64,000 bases of DNA from Alopecurus myosuroides (lineage: Eukaryota; Streptophyta; Magnoliopsida; Poales; Poaceae): positions 62,339,371-62,403,370 of the forward strand of contig CM054060.1 of the NCBI GenBank assembly GCA_028641055.1, written 5' to 3'. A program made the position numbers and the translations under genes. The notes under the pieces were generated by a model. It made no database searches. It was not told the origin of the DNA and saw nothing but the letters and a program-made list of their open reading frames with translations. The stretch's first letter is position 1. Every line of letters starts with the position of its first letter. Positions 11,448 to 23,395 of this stretch are shown here, piece by piece.

Positions 11448-12875
11448 CTAAACGAGGGGGGTGTTAGGATCATCCTCGTCCGAGTCAAATTCAACCTGAC
11501 ATCCAGCAACAGAAGTTTAATATATATGATGATGTGTAGAATACGCATGCTAGTACAAGTTTGAATCGTATAGAGAAGGGGAAAATCAATTTTCTGCATG
11601 GACTCGGGTCAAGCAAATCATGTATTATTCTACAGATACCCCTTTAACTGTCATGATGACTCAAGTACACTGGCTGACAGTGTGATACACAGTACAGGGT
11701 TTCAGCCTTGAAGTGTAAAAAAGCTTGACAGAAACAGAATGCCTCCCTCACTGCTATAATCAACTTCAAATTGTGCCTAAGCAATATTGAACACTACAGC
11801 AGCAAGAGAATCAGTATTATATATTTTGTTGTGACAATAACTGAGTGAAAGAAAGCACCAGTACTCACATTTTCATCTTTGTACCATTTTCCATGACAGT
11901 CCCGTTTCCAACCTGAGGCAGTGAATCTGAGTTCTTGCTCTTGGCGTTTTCTAATATCTACCTGCCACTCTGAAATCATCTTCATTGGTTTTTCATCGCT
12001 AGTAAAGGGTCCTCCTCCAATATTTGTAGATTCAACAGACTTAGTATTTTCAGTAAATTTCTGAAATGGAATACAAGGAGAAGGAGTATCCTGGGAATAA
12101 CGGTGCAAACCATTTCCCGTCCCCTTCACATCATGAGATTCCTTGGTGGCACTGAAGTTGTTGAATCTAGTTGATTGTGCTTCCAAAATAGTCCTCCGAG
12201 TCTGCTCAATTAATGGCTTCTCTTTCGTATCACCAGCCCTAACACTAGGATGTTGATTATCATACTTTGAAACGGAAGCTACTGAAGAAAGGGCCAACCT
12301 CTTGTTTATCTCTTGCTGCCTTGATAATTCTTTCACCCTTAGTGCGGTCTCTGCTGCAGTGTGCCGTGAACCTTTAATGTGCATCTGTGCATTCACAATA
12401 CAATGAAAATCAAATAGCATGTGGTGACAATGCACATCATTTGACAGGACAGAATGAACTAGCAAAGAGGTGCATACTGCTCCTAGGTTTCTAATCACCA
12501 AATACCAACTTATGCTTATGGAATAAATATGACCACGCACAAGGCATCTTTCACTAACGCATCGGCTGCAAACACAGGAAACCGTGAACCATGGGGCATC
12601 TACAGGCTAAACAAAACCTGGCACGACGAATTACCGAGGACAATTCCGAGGGAACGACTGGCGGAGGGGTGGCTTACCGAGAGCATGAGAGAGGAATCGA
12701 GGACAGGGCGGCGGGGGCAGACGAGGCAGGCGAACTTGCCGCATGAGAGCCTCTTAAAGGAACCAGATGCGGACGGAGATGAGGAGGTGGCCGCGGTAGG
12801 GAGCATGAGGTCGTCCAGGCGGCGCTTGCGCTGCTGCGATTCACGTGCCCAGCTGTCACCGCCGAACACGCTCAT
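11448..12875 (-). CDS. SCNM1: SCNM1 homologue (sodium channel modifier 1-like), U12 spliceosome zinc-finger protein
   Basis: Three exons join in phase 0 with canonical GT-AG introns: 12875-12678, 12384-11869 and 11495-11448 (introns 293 and 373 bp), giving 253 aa; animal SCNM1 is about 230. The start is the first ATG before the conserved N-terminus. A C2H2 finger, C50-x2-C53-x14-H68-x5-H74, lies in the motif GKFACLVCPRRPVLDSS and is split by intron 1, as shown by joining LMLS to MHIKGSRH. The middle (residues ~75-210) is polar and poorly conserved. The C-terminus carries the SCNM1 acidic signature: SGWKRDCHGKWYKDEN, then VEFDSDEDDP. SCNM1 is known as a nuclear component of the minor (U12) spliceosome; the plant role is inferred by homology. 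All exons are open with no stop or frameshift, unlike everything around it. The downstream neighbour on the same strand is a broken B3-type gene. Confidence 0.92.
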
Positions 12876-13650
12876 GTCGGCTTTCTTGTCGTCGTTGCCG
12901 CCGCCGGGAGGAGCCGAGGAGGGGGTCGCTGGGTGACTGGTTCACTGCCCGTCTCCCCGGAGGATGAGAAATTGAGAACCGATCTCTGTACTGTTGGGCT
13001 CTTGAAAGCCACTGGGCAACTCCCGTACAATAACCGCCCATTGAGATACGGCCCGAGTCTGTGAGCATGCTAGAATTGGGCTCTTTCTCCACCAGAATTG
13101 TTTAATGGGCTGGCATAACCGAATTGTCGGCAGAAAAGAATTGAGGCATTAGTTGAGGCTAACTCTACCCAAAAAAAAAAGAGGTGAGGCTGTACTCCCA
13201 ACATATTTGTAAGTGGTTCTTACTTGCATATTCTAGATTGTATAGTGTCATTTTTTTTTGCAGAATTCAACTTTCAAGAAAAATTACAGAAATTATAATT
13301 TTTCGAAAGACCCACGGAGCTAGGAGGGCATGATACCTAGGCGCGGGTGGGGCCAGGTCGCGCCTCCCCATCTCCTGTGGCAGGGGCTCCTCCCGGGCTC
13401 TACTTTGTTACTTAAGCTACTTCCTTACCGAAACGGTGAACCCCCCAAAGATTTTTTTCTAAATACGATACGGAGCTCCGTCGCCACCTGAAACCCTAGT
13501 TAAGGGGATAGAAGTTTCTGTTTTGCCACCCCACCGGAATGCCCTACAAGAAATGTGTTGACTTATGACTTTCTTATAGTGACTGTGGTTTACTGGTCAT
13601 AAATCTATGACCAATTTAAATCTATTGGTTATGAGACATTTGGGAGGGAC
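12876..13650. other. SCNM1 5' region and intergenic DNA with a CACTA-like end
   Basis: 12876-13000 should contain the SCNM1 leader and promoter (minus strand); no TATA box stands out, and it is GC-rich. 13541-13645 begins 'ctacaagaaatgtgttga', close to the CACTACAAGAAAT terminus of a grass CACTA family, followed by 'cataaatctatgacc' type repeats. It is truncated and its partner end is absent. No other gene is visible. Confidence 0.4.
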
Positions 13651-14191
13651 TAAGGGACACTTCTTTTAAGTTTCTGCTTATGCATAAGCAAGTTTCTGAA
13701 TTTTGGTGGGGAAAAACTGTTGTGGGCAGAAGCTCTCAGAAACTGTCCGGAGAGTTCTTTTGGATTTTTACTGTTTTGACTTATTTGCTGAAATGAGCTG
13801 TGAGATGACTATTATGCCCCTGAATTTGATATCTGCACTTAATAAAATGATATATAGATATATATATGCAACTTTTTAGTAGAAAATGAGATGAAAACAA
13901 GCTCAAGAAAATAAATTACACTGCTACTTTAACCGAAACAAGATAGTTATCACCAATTTAGGGGAAAACGAGTACACATGATATCATCGATTTAACAACA
14001 AGAATTATCCATAATTTACCACTTATATATCATCAATTAACAATACAAGCATCACAAAATAACAGTACATAGAGATGACCATCTATTAACAAAATCTGGA
14101 GAGCACCATCTTTACTCAATCTAGAGAGCAAACATCAATTTAACCATCACCACCATAAGAAATTAGGGGAGAATCGAGCAACATAGGGAGG

Positions 14192-15442
14192 TAAAAGATC
14201 GAGAGGTTAACTAGAGGGGGGTGAATAGGTTAACTACAAATTTTAGCTTCTTTTTCGAGTTAACAAGATAGTGCTCAAATATAGATTGTCTAGATTATGC
14301 AACTAGGTGAACAATTCTATATGTTGAGAAAGTACAACTAGCACAAGGTGAATATATGTCTAAGCTAGTAGCAACAAGTAAAGGTAAGTTGAGGAATAAC
14401 CGAACACAATGACGCGGAGATTTATCCCGAAGTTCACTTCCCAATGGAAGCTAATCTCCGTTGGAGCGGTGCGGTGCCACCAAAGTGGAACACCGAGTAG
14501 CCCTCAAATGGCACACCGTATCTCCTTTGAGTCCTTCCACCGATGTGTAGAGTCTCGAATCACTATGTTGCCGTTGAGGTTGACAACTAGAACCTTTACA
14601 AGGATGAGGCACACTCCACAACTTTGGAGGGTCCTCACCAAATCCCCGTAGCCACCAAGACACCGGGAAGGAATATCCACGAGCACAAGAGCATCGGGGA
14701 CAACAACGAGGCTCCAAACTCTAGAGCTAGAAGCAACAAGGTTCTTGGCTCCAATGAACCAAGAACAACAAGATCCCTAGGAGGTAAGTGGGTTGATGAC
14801 GAATCGGCTTGGTGAAGTTGTAGATCTAGATCTTCTCCTCCAAATCCCAAGAGATCAATGGTTTTGGTTGGGTATTTGGGGAGAACCTTGAGTTTGGAGG
14901 TGGTCAACAATGGTGGAGAGAGAATGCTTGTTTGACCCCTCCGAAAGGTAGGAGATAAGTCCTATTTATAGTGGGGGGAAGGAAGTGGCCGTTGGGGGGT
15001 ATCTTGGTGCTGTGCAGAGTGGTCGGCCTGGAGCCCGGCCTGGCTGGCTGGGAGGCCGGCCTGCGTGTAGGGAGCTCGGCCTGTGCGCTGAGAGCCCTGC
15101 CTGGCCGGCTGCTAGGCCGACCAGCACACCGAACAGCCCGGCCTGGGCTGGCCGCCAGGCCGGCCACCTAACGGAGCCCCCCGGCCTGAGGCCCGGCCAG
15201 GCCGGCCAGGCAGTTTTTCTTCCTTTCTTCTTCCCTTCGATTTCTTCTTCCTCCTTCTTATTTCTTTGATCATTTTCTTCAACAAACAAGTGTTTTGACT
15301 TGTTTTTCTTTCTCCATTTTTGTGCTCTCATAGCTTTGTATATTTTTCATTTGTTCCCTAGAACACTTAAGCACAATGGTCAAATACTTCCAAGTGTTGT
15401 AATCAAACATCAAAAACTAGGATTAGGAAACATGTCCTTTCA
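14192..15442 (-). repeat. 3' LTR of SIRE-like copia element (1251 bp)
   Basis: It starts TGAAAGGACATG on the minus strand (15442 downward) and ends ...CTTTTA at 14192, where CA is expected; one G-to-A change on the plus strand explains this. It contains a GC-rich block of GGCCGGCC-type motifs (15010-15215) and matches the other LTR from 14727 to 15442. A TATA-like 'tatttatag' lies at 14962-14970. Confidence 0.88.
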
Positions 15443-15457
15443 ATCTCCTCCTTTTTT

Positions 15458-16090
15458 ATGTTTGATGACAACATATGGATCTAGAAAATAAATTGATTGA
15501 AGCATTTGTGAGGGAGTAAGAATATATAGAAGCTCCCCCTATGTGTGTGCCCATAATCATAAATTATGTTATCATATTGAGGGTACACATATTTGGGGCT
15601 ATTTAAATTTCCCTACATGTTATATTTCAATTATAATCTCTAGAGCTATATATGTTTCCAACATTGCTTTATGATAGAGAATTAAACATCTTTAGCTCTA
15701 GGAATTTATCTACTCAATCCATTGATATTTTATCATCATAATATGGTAGAATATGTATCCATAGCAATAAATCATGTATGCAGGGATATGTTATCAGCTC
15801 ACCATACTTATCACCAAGGAATGAATATAGCTAGGATAACCATAATATGGATATTTCGAGAATGACATGGTCTTCAACATAGAATAGATATCCCGAAAAC
15901 ATAGTCTTCAACATAGAATAGATATCCTGAGAACGACATAGTCTTACGATAACATATAGAAATAACAACCATAAACCAAATAAGAAGTTCAACTAGAAGA
16001 AGGAAAATGGCAAATGGATGCATGCTATGCAAATGCAAAGATCACTAAGATAATTCTCCCCCTTGGCATCAAGCACCAAAAAGGGAGAAC
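15458..16090. other. Non-coding 3' internal region of copia element
   Basis: AT-rich sequence between the extra ORF and the purine tract of the 3' LTR. A second purine-rich block, 'agggggagcttctatat' on the minus strand (about 15523-15539), could be an auxiliary plus-strand primer. No coding sequence. Confidence 0.5.
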
Positions 16091-17557
16091 TCAAGCCTCA
16101 AAATCCTCGTCATCTTGATCATCGTTGTCCTCGTCCTTCTCATCATCATCATGGGGTGGTGGTGGAGGCTGACTCGAGCTTGCCTGAGAGGTATTGGCTT
16201 CCCAAAACTGTCCAAGAGAGGTGGCATCATCGCCATGCCAGTAAGTATGCTTGGACTGCCATTTGTGCTCATCAAGTTCTTCCTCAGAACTCACAGGACC
16301 CGTAGGGAGATGCAAATGCTCCATGATCTCACGCTGGTGATGACGGTAGGCCTTGCCCTTCTTATACTCTAGGAAGTCCTTGTGTTGTTTATCCACAAAG
16401 AAGCAATTCATATTTTGGAGCGCCCGTTTGATGCTAAACTTCTTCGGACCTCGGAGAGCATGATCTGGAGAAGCAGCTGGGGAACCATCAGGAGACACAT
16501 CAGCCTGAGGAGGAGCAGTAGCTCGTGAGGAGCGTGGAGGCTGAGCAGCAGTGTCCTGGGAGGCGCTGAGAAGGGGCTTCACAGTGGGAAAAACTATGGG
16601 ATAGTTGTTGATGAGCTAAGCCGGAACCTTGGTGTTGATGAGAGTCTGAAGATAGTATCCATAGATGGGGACCTTCTTGTCACGAACCGTGAGCTTCAAC
16701 TCATTCCACATGTAATCCAGAACATCGAGTTGCTTGTTGTTCTTCTTGGCAGCCAGAATATGATAGAGAAGGTTGATCATCCACCCTCGAGCCATACCCT
16801 TTTCCCCAAACTTGCAATGAATGGTGTTCCGAAGAATGGTGTGAGTCACATACCAAAAATCTGAGAAGAAAGCAACCTTGGGGACTTGTAGAGAGCCAAC
16901 ACGAGGGGGGTAGCAGTGTCTAAGTCCTTCTTTGGCCTTCATGAGCCTCCGTGCATCACCATGAATCCGTACATAGGAGTAAAGGAAATGAGGTGCCTCC
17001 GCAATACCAAACAGAGCACCAAACTCGGCCAAGGTGGCATGACAGAGTACCTCCGCTCATCCAAGTCATGGCACGTCCACCCTCGGTGGAGAAGTGAACA
17101 GTGGCAAAGAATTCCTGAAGCAGAGCTGGAGAAAACTGAACAGAGCATTCCATAAGCTTGGTGATCTGATGAAAGTCCATGAGTTCCATTACCTCTGGCA
17201 AAACTGTTCTAGCTGCATCAATGTCAAAATAATGCACATGCACATGATCATTCTTCAGAGTGGAGACCACAAACTCATGAACTTGTTGATGCATCTTGCA
17301 ATAAACCGATTGTCGCGGCAGGTGCGCTGAGGGAAAGCATATGGGTTGAAGTTCATGCGGTGCTCTTCCCAGTCAGTTGTGTTGAGACTCCCCCAGTTAT
17401 CATGGACTGGCTCAGCTTTATTGACAGGAAGAGGTCCCCCCTGTGATTGAGAGGGAGTAGAGCCACAAGCCTCATTAGCATTCCTCTTCATCCGCTTGCG
17501 AGCATAGGCCATGGGTTCCTTGCCTGTGAATGAATGAAAATACAAGTGCATATGCAA
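16091..17557 (-). pseudogene. Third ORF of SIRE-like copia (transposon-domain / envelope-position protein), frameshifted
   Basis: Three overlapping minus-strand frames (17557-17255, 17294-16956, 17032-16616) and one following (16582-16091) together look like one protein of about 450 aa broken by frameshifts near 17275 and 17000 and a stop near 16616. It begins with a basic RKRMKRN stretch, continues with a globular part containing WEEHRMNFNPYAFPQR and LAEFGALFGIAEAPHF, and ends in an Asp/Glu-rich tail (DDDEKDEDNDDQDDEDFEA). Its position after RNase H and before the LTR is where SIRE-type elements carry an additional, poorly understood ORF, sometimes called envelope-like. I see no signal peptide or membrane segment, so a membrane role is not supported here. 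Confidence 0.6.
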
Positions 17558-19219
17558 GATAAGTGTACATGGTCATATGGAAAACGTTGTTGTTGTTTTT
17601 TTGTTATGGGTTGATAAATTAATTAGAAGTGGATGAATTAGTGATCATGATAGTGAGAGTATGAGCAAGAAAATACATAATGGGCAAACAAATTTCTTAG
17701 AGTTGGTTTGTTTTATGGCATAGTGGTACGTGAAATGGAGTGAAACATTGAGTACCAATCAATATGTTATGGCCATGCGGTGTAAGCAAGATACTAGATT
17801 GATTTCACATGTCATAGGGGTGAGGTAGCACTAGTGCCAACATTTAATAGGAAAACCCTACGCATGACATCACTTAGGCAAGATATCCCTAAACATGAAG
17901 TGGCATCATAAAAATAAAAGTCCCTAAGCCACATGGCATCACAAATAAAAATCCTTAAGAGTAGTCTCTAATCACTTAACATGGCATCACACAAATAAAA
18001 ATTCTTAAGCAACATCCCCCCCCCCCAAAAAAATAGCCATAGCACATGGGAACCCTAAGCAATAGGAGACTAGAATGAGGCAATGAGCAAGCACACACAC
18101 AAAAAATTTAGCCATAGTACCCGGGTTGGAAGCCATGGTGACGTTCTTCAAAGATGGGATGGATCTCCTCTTAATCCCCACCAATGAGGATTCCGTTTGG
18201 AGGATTAGGGGAGAGAGAGAGAGGCTAGGCTAGCAGATCTGAGGAGTAGGGAGGATGGGATGGAGTCTAGAGGGAGGGGGTGTGTAGAGTAGAGCTTGGG
18301 GAATGGCTCCCATGGTGTTTTTCGGGTGGGGGAGGGGAGAAGAAGATGGGATCTGAAACTCCCCCCCCCCCCCACGCACGGTTAAGTGATGCACATGGCA
18401 GTCGGCCTGGCCGCACACCAGGACGGGCGCTAGGCCGGGCACCCACCCGAGCCAGCCGGCCTCGACCCCATCCTAGGCCGGGCACCCAGCGAAGGCCAGG
18501 ACGGGCACCCAACTGACTCCGCTGGCCTCGACCCCGGCCTAGGCCGGCCCTTAGCCCGAATTCTCTGGAAAAAAATTCCTTTAAAAAAAGACTTCCCCTC
18601 CCCCTTTTTTTGGATTTTGAATGTGTTGGTTTGTTCTCTTTTTTTTTGAGTAAAACAAATTTAGGCATACTACTAGTTCTAACAACATAGATACAAGAAT
18701 TTGTTCCAAAAAGAATTTTATTTTAATCAAGTTGTTTGACCATGTACATAATGCAAGATTGATTTATGAGGCATGATGTTGTGCACATGGAGCAAAGTGT
18801 TAGTATGATGATTTCCCCACACATCCAATGTAGGAAAGAATAAAACCATAAACGTTACAAAGTGCAACATTGGATGTGTTATGGAATAGAAGAACGAATA
18901 TGCATATGAGTTGCACACCAAATTTCTTGTCAATATGAACAACCAAGCAAAACTCGAATCTTTGATTTGGGCGGTGGCCTTAGCCACCATGTATGAGTAT
19001 ACTTGATATGACACCGCGAAGATATATCTTGGGTGCATTGTCGAAACTCATCATTGAAGCACATTATATCATTTGAAATGACCATTATGCATGATTTGTT
19101 TATTTATGCATTATAGGAGTAGTGTCAACTCATTGATTGAGCTACACTCCCCCTATGTCTATGCGTACATCTAAAAGCCAAATAAGAGTCTAGTAGAGGT
19201 GTGTATGCAAGATTTTCAA
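17558..19219. other. Non-coding spacer between RNase H and third ORF of copia element
   Basis: Mostly AT-rich. 18380-18560 is a GC-rich island of 'gcctaggccgg' and 'ccgggcaccca' type repeats similar in style to the GC block in the LTR. A run of C occurs at 18361-18373. In SIRE-type elements this spacer may hold signals for a spliced transcript, but I cannot identify splice sites with confidence. Confidence 0.4.
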
Positions 19220-22200
19220 TCAACTAAAATTGCTTGCACATATGATATTGAGCTCACTCCTTAATTTCTTGAATCTCTTCTCATCTAGAGGTTTTGTAAG
19301 GATGTCGGCAAGTTGATCTTTGGTGTTGACATAGGAAAGTGAGATATCTCCATTGGCCACATGATCCCGAATGAAGTGATACCGAACGTCAATATGCTTG
19401 GTCTTGCCATGAAGAACCGGATTGTGACAAATCTTTGTAGCACTCTCATTGTCACATAAAAGAGGCATTGTCTTAATCTAAATTCCAAAATCCTTAATAC
19501 ATTGCCTCATCCATAAGAGTTGAGAGCAACAACTAGCAGCGGAAATATACTCCGCTTCCGTGGAGGAGGTGGCAATGCAATTTTTCTTCTTGGAAGACCA
19601 ACACACGAGCGACCTACCAAGGAATTGGCAAGCACCCGAGGTTGATTTTCTATCCACCTTGTCACCTCCCCAATCCGCATCCGAATATCCCACAAGATCA
19701 AAAGTTGTGTTTGATGGATACCAAAGACCATAGGTAGAAGTGTCAACCAAATATCTAAGAATCCTTTTGATCGCAATCATATGTCTTTCCTTGGGGTTAG
19801 ATTGAAATCTTGCACACAAACCCACACTAAACATAATATCCGGTCTAGATGCACAAAGATAAAGCAAAGATCCAATGATAGAACAATAAAGTTTTGGATC
19901 AACCGGTATACATTTGTGATCCATAGGAAGATTCACGGTTGTTGACATTGGATAAGCTAGTGGCTTGGCATTGTTCATATCAAACTTCTTGAGCATGTCT
20001 TGAATATATTTTTCTTGACAAATAGAAGTCCCTTCATAATATTGCTTGATCTCAAAACCAAGAAAGAACTTCAATTCTCCCATCATAGACATCTCAAACT
20101 CACTTGTAATTAATTTGGCAAATTGGTCTACAAAACTCACATTAGAAGATCCAAATATAATATCATCAACATATACTTGACATACAAAGAAATTTCCATC
20201 TACACTTTTGGTAAAGAGTGTGGGGTCAACTACACCAAGTACGAAACCACTATCCACTAGGAACTCCTTTAAATGATCATACCAAGCACGTGGGGCTTGT
20301 TTGAGGCCATACAAAGCCTTATGGAGGTAGTAGACATGGTTAGGATACTTGGGATCCTCGAACTCCGGGGGTTGTTTAACATATACCGATTCATTTAGAG
20401 GACCATTTAGAAAAGCACTTTTAACATCCATTTGATGCAAGATGAAATTATGGCTAGTGGCAGATGCAAGTAATATACGAATGGATTCAAGTATAGCTAT
20501 GGGAGCGAAAGTTTCACCATAGTCAAGTCCTTCGACTTGAGAGTAGCCTTGAGCAACCAATCGAGCCTTGTTGCGAATCACTTTCCCATGAGAATCTTGC
20601 TTGTTCTTGAACACCCATTTTGTTCCAATGATATTGCGATCCTTGGGTCTTTCCACTAGTGACCATACTTTGTTTCTCTCAAAGTTATGGAGCTCTTCAT
20701 GCATGGCTTGAACCCAATCTTCATCTTCAAGAGCATCATACACTTTGATAGGTTCAACATGAGAGACATATGAATGAATGCCACAAAACTTGAGCACTTG
20801 TCCACGAGTGGAGACACTTCTTCCCAAGCCACCAATAATATTCTTTTGATAGTGTGACTTTTGTTGCAATCTTGAGGCTTGAAGAGTCATGATACGAACT
20901 AGTGCATCATCGACATTCTCATTTGGAGGGATATCCTCATCATTTCCTTCATCAAGACCATGATCCATCCGGAGTGGAGTTCTTGGTGAAGAGTCACCAC
21001 AATCATTTCCACCATTATCATTGGGTGGATCTTGATCACTTTCTTGATGAGTGGTATCCACTTGAAGGTCTTGTTCTTGTTCTTGGTCTACCATTTAATT
21101 GGTGGTTGATGTAGAGGGATCCACTTGCGTAGAGCTAGTCCCATCCACATTTGCCACGATGTGTCCCTCAATGGGTATAAGTGGACCTATACCCATTCTT
21201 CCTATGGCTATGGAGAAAGGCTCATCACCTACATCATCACAATCAATTTTCTCCACTTGGGAGCCATTATCCTCATGAAACTCCACATTCATAGATTCTT
21301 CAACACACCAGGTGGATATGTTGTAGACTCTATAAGTGTTAGAGTTCATGGCATAACCAACAAATATACCTTCAAAAGTTCTAGGATCAAACTTAGACAA
21401 TCTAGTTCCTCTAATGTAAACTTGACATTTGCACCCAAAAACTCGAAGATACTTGAAGTTGGGTTTGTTACCAGTTAGGAGTTCATATGGAGTCATACCA
21501 ATCATCAGACATAGGGAGAGTCGGTTAGATAGATGACAAGCGGTGTTGATGGCTTAGGCCCAAAAGTTGTATGGGGATTTGAACTCGGACATCATAGTTC
21601 TTGCCATATCAATGAGTGTGCGATTCTTCCTCTACACTACACCATTTTGTTGAGGGGTGTACGCAGCGGAATATTGATGTCTTATCCTCTCTTCACTCAA
21701 GAATTCATACATGGTGTAGTTCTTGAACTCGGACCCATTGTCACTCCTAATAGACAAGATCTTGGTGTCATATTGGCGTTGCACTTCCGTGGCCCAAGAT
21801 ATGAATCTTTCTTGAGTCTCACACTTATTCTTGATATAGAATACCCAAGTGTATCTTGTATAGTCATCAACAATTACCAAACAATACTTTTTTGCCCCCA
21901 AGACTATCATATGTGGGAGGCCCAAATAAGTCCAAGTGAATACGCTCAAAGGGCCTTGTTGTGGAGATGATTGATGTCTTGGGATGATTCTTCTCATCCA
22001 TCTTTCCGGCAATACAAGAGCTATAAGGGCGATATTTGGAAAAATTCACACTTGTTAGTCCTACCACGTGCTCACCCTTCACAAGAGTTTGTAGATTTCT
22101 CATACCGATGTGGCCCAAGCGGCGATGCCAAAGCCACCCCACGTCGGATTTAGCCATTAGACAAGTGGAGATATGTGTAGTTTCTTTCGAGAAATCTACT

Positions 22201-22526
22201 GTATACATACCGTTTTCCACAAATCCAACAAAGGCTACTTTAAGAGAAATGGTGTGAAGAAAAAGCACGTGATGACACCCAAATACACATGTAAAATTGC
22301 ATTCACAAAGTTGTAAGACGGAAAGAAAATTATAGCCAAGGGACTCAACAAGAAGGACTTTTTCAATGGATGAATCCGGAGAAATGACCACCTTGCCATG
22401 TCCCAATACCTTAAGTTGTGAGCAATCACCAATAGTTACATGAGCAAATTTGAGAAGTTGGAGTTTTAAGTCATCTAACATTTCCTTGCTTCCGTTCATG
22501 TGTGCGGAACACCCACTATCAATCAT
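19220..22526 (-). pseudogene. pol: copia pol: protease, integrase, reverse transcriptase, RNase H
   Basis: Read 22526 to 19220. Protease signature IDSGCSAHM at the start. Integrase follows, with HLDLFGPP near 21960 and SIRSDNGSEFKNYT with catalytic D and, later, TPQQNGVV near 21640. RT is the best preserved part, one 538-codon frame (21094-19478): MDVKSAFLNG, LHKALYGLKQAPRAWY, and the catalytic YVDDIIFGS. RNase H ends with TEAEYISA and KHIDVRYHFIRD, then ILTKPLDEKRF. In-frame stops occur at 21095-21097, at 19478-19480, and at two integrase sites near 21557 and 21636; a frame change lies near 21900. Stops replace likely sense codons, so this was an intact polyprotein not long ago. It makes the enzymes for reverse transcription and integration of the element. 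Confidence 0.92.
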
Positions 22527-22654
22527 CCATGATGTTCCACCGGAAATACAACCCTACAATGAATCAACTTCTTGTCTTATGTACCCATTTTTGGATGGGT
22601 CCTTTCTTGTTAGTCACAAGGGTCTTAGGAACCCAAATAGCATGCTTTTAATCA

Positions 22655-23395
22655 TCACCATATGAGGTGCCAACATATTTTTGCATAAACATGACAATCA
22701 ATATATTTAAGAAGCACATAAGATGGGTTATACTTTCCCACAAAGTTGTTGTGAGTACTAGTGTTCCTAGGAACAATACTCTTAGAAATCATATCAAACT
22801 CATCTTCATCATTAGCCAACTCTCCCTCCTTCACAAAAACAATAGAATTAGTGGAGGGAGTTGACTTCTTCTTGTAGGCCACCTTGGAAGTGGAACCAAA
22901 ACCAAGACCTTCCTTGCCAATAACTCTCTTTTGCTTACTCAAAAGACCATTGAGGCTCTTTTGCCCTTGGATGCATGTGGAAAGACCTTTGTTGAGTTGT
23001 GCCTTAAACCTATTGTCCTCCTCAATGAGAGTTGCCTTGACACACAAAGTGTTAGTAATACAAGAGTGTTCTTCTACATTTTTTAACCCTTTTACGATCT
23101 TGAGCTCATTAGAAATTTTTCGATAATCAATTTTAAGCTTATCAAAATCCTTAATGAGTTCATTTTAACCTTGGTTAGTTGCATCATTTAAGGTGATGAA
23201 TTTCGTTACCTTAGCAAAAGCATGCTCACAATCAAGTTTTACTTTAGCTATGTCAATTGCAAAGGTTTCCTCTATACTTTCTCTAAAACAATGTGATTCA
23301 TCTAGAGATTTCTCAAGCTCCTCAATTTTACTAGTATCATCATGAGCAAACTTTTCAAGTAATGTTATTCTCTCCTCATGTTCATCACGAGCAAA
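22655..23395 (-). pseudogene. gag: copia gag, C-terminal part, 5'-truncated
   Basis: From 23395 downward the frame encodes a Glu/Lys-rich coiled-coil region (KIEELEKSLDESH, LIKDFDKLKIDYRK) typical of SIRE-type gag, then LLSKQKRVIGKEGLGFGS. One stop follows 'DATNQG' near 23167. The N-terminal half, the capsid core and any zinc knuckle upstream are missing because the coding sequence is joined directly to LTR sequence at 23396. Confidence 0.7.

Noticed and set aside
11794..12540. 248-codon open frame taken as a single-exon gene
   Set aside because: Its two ends are intron sequence of SCNM1: the acceptor at 12385 and donor at 11868 mark the real exon, and flanking exons supply the conserved ends.
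14904..15331. Long overlapping open frames rich in Pro, Gly, Arg and Ala in the copia LTR
   Set aside because: They come from the GC-rich GGCCGGCC cluster in all frames and both strands; composition alone keeps them open.
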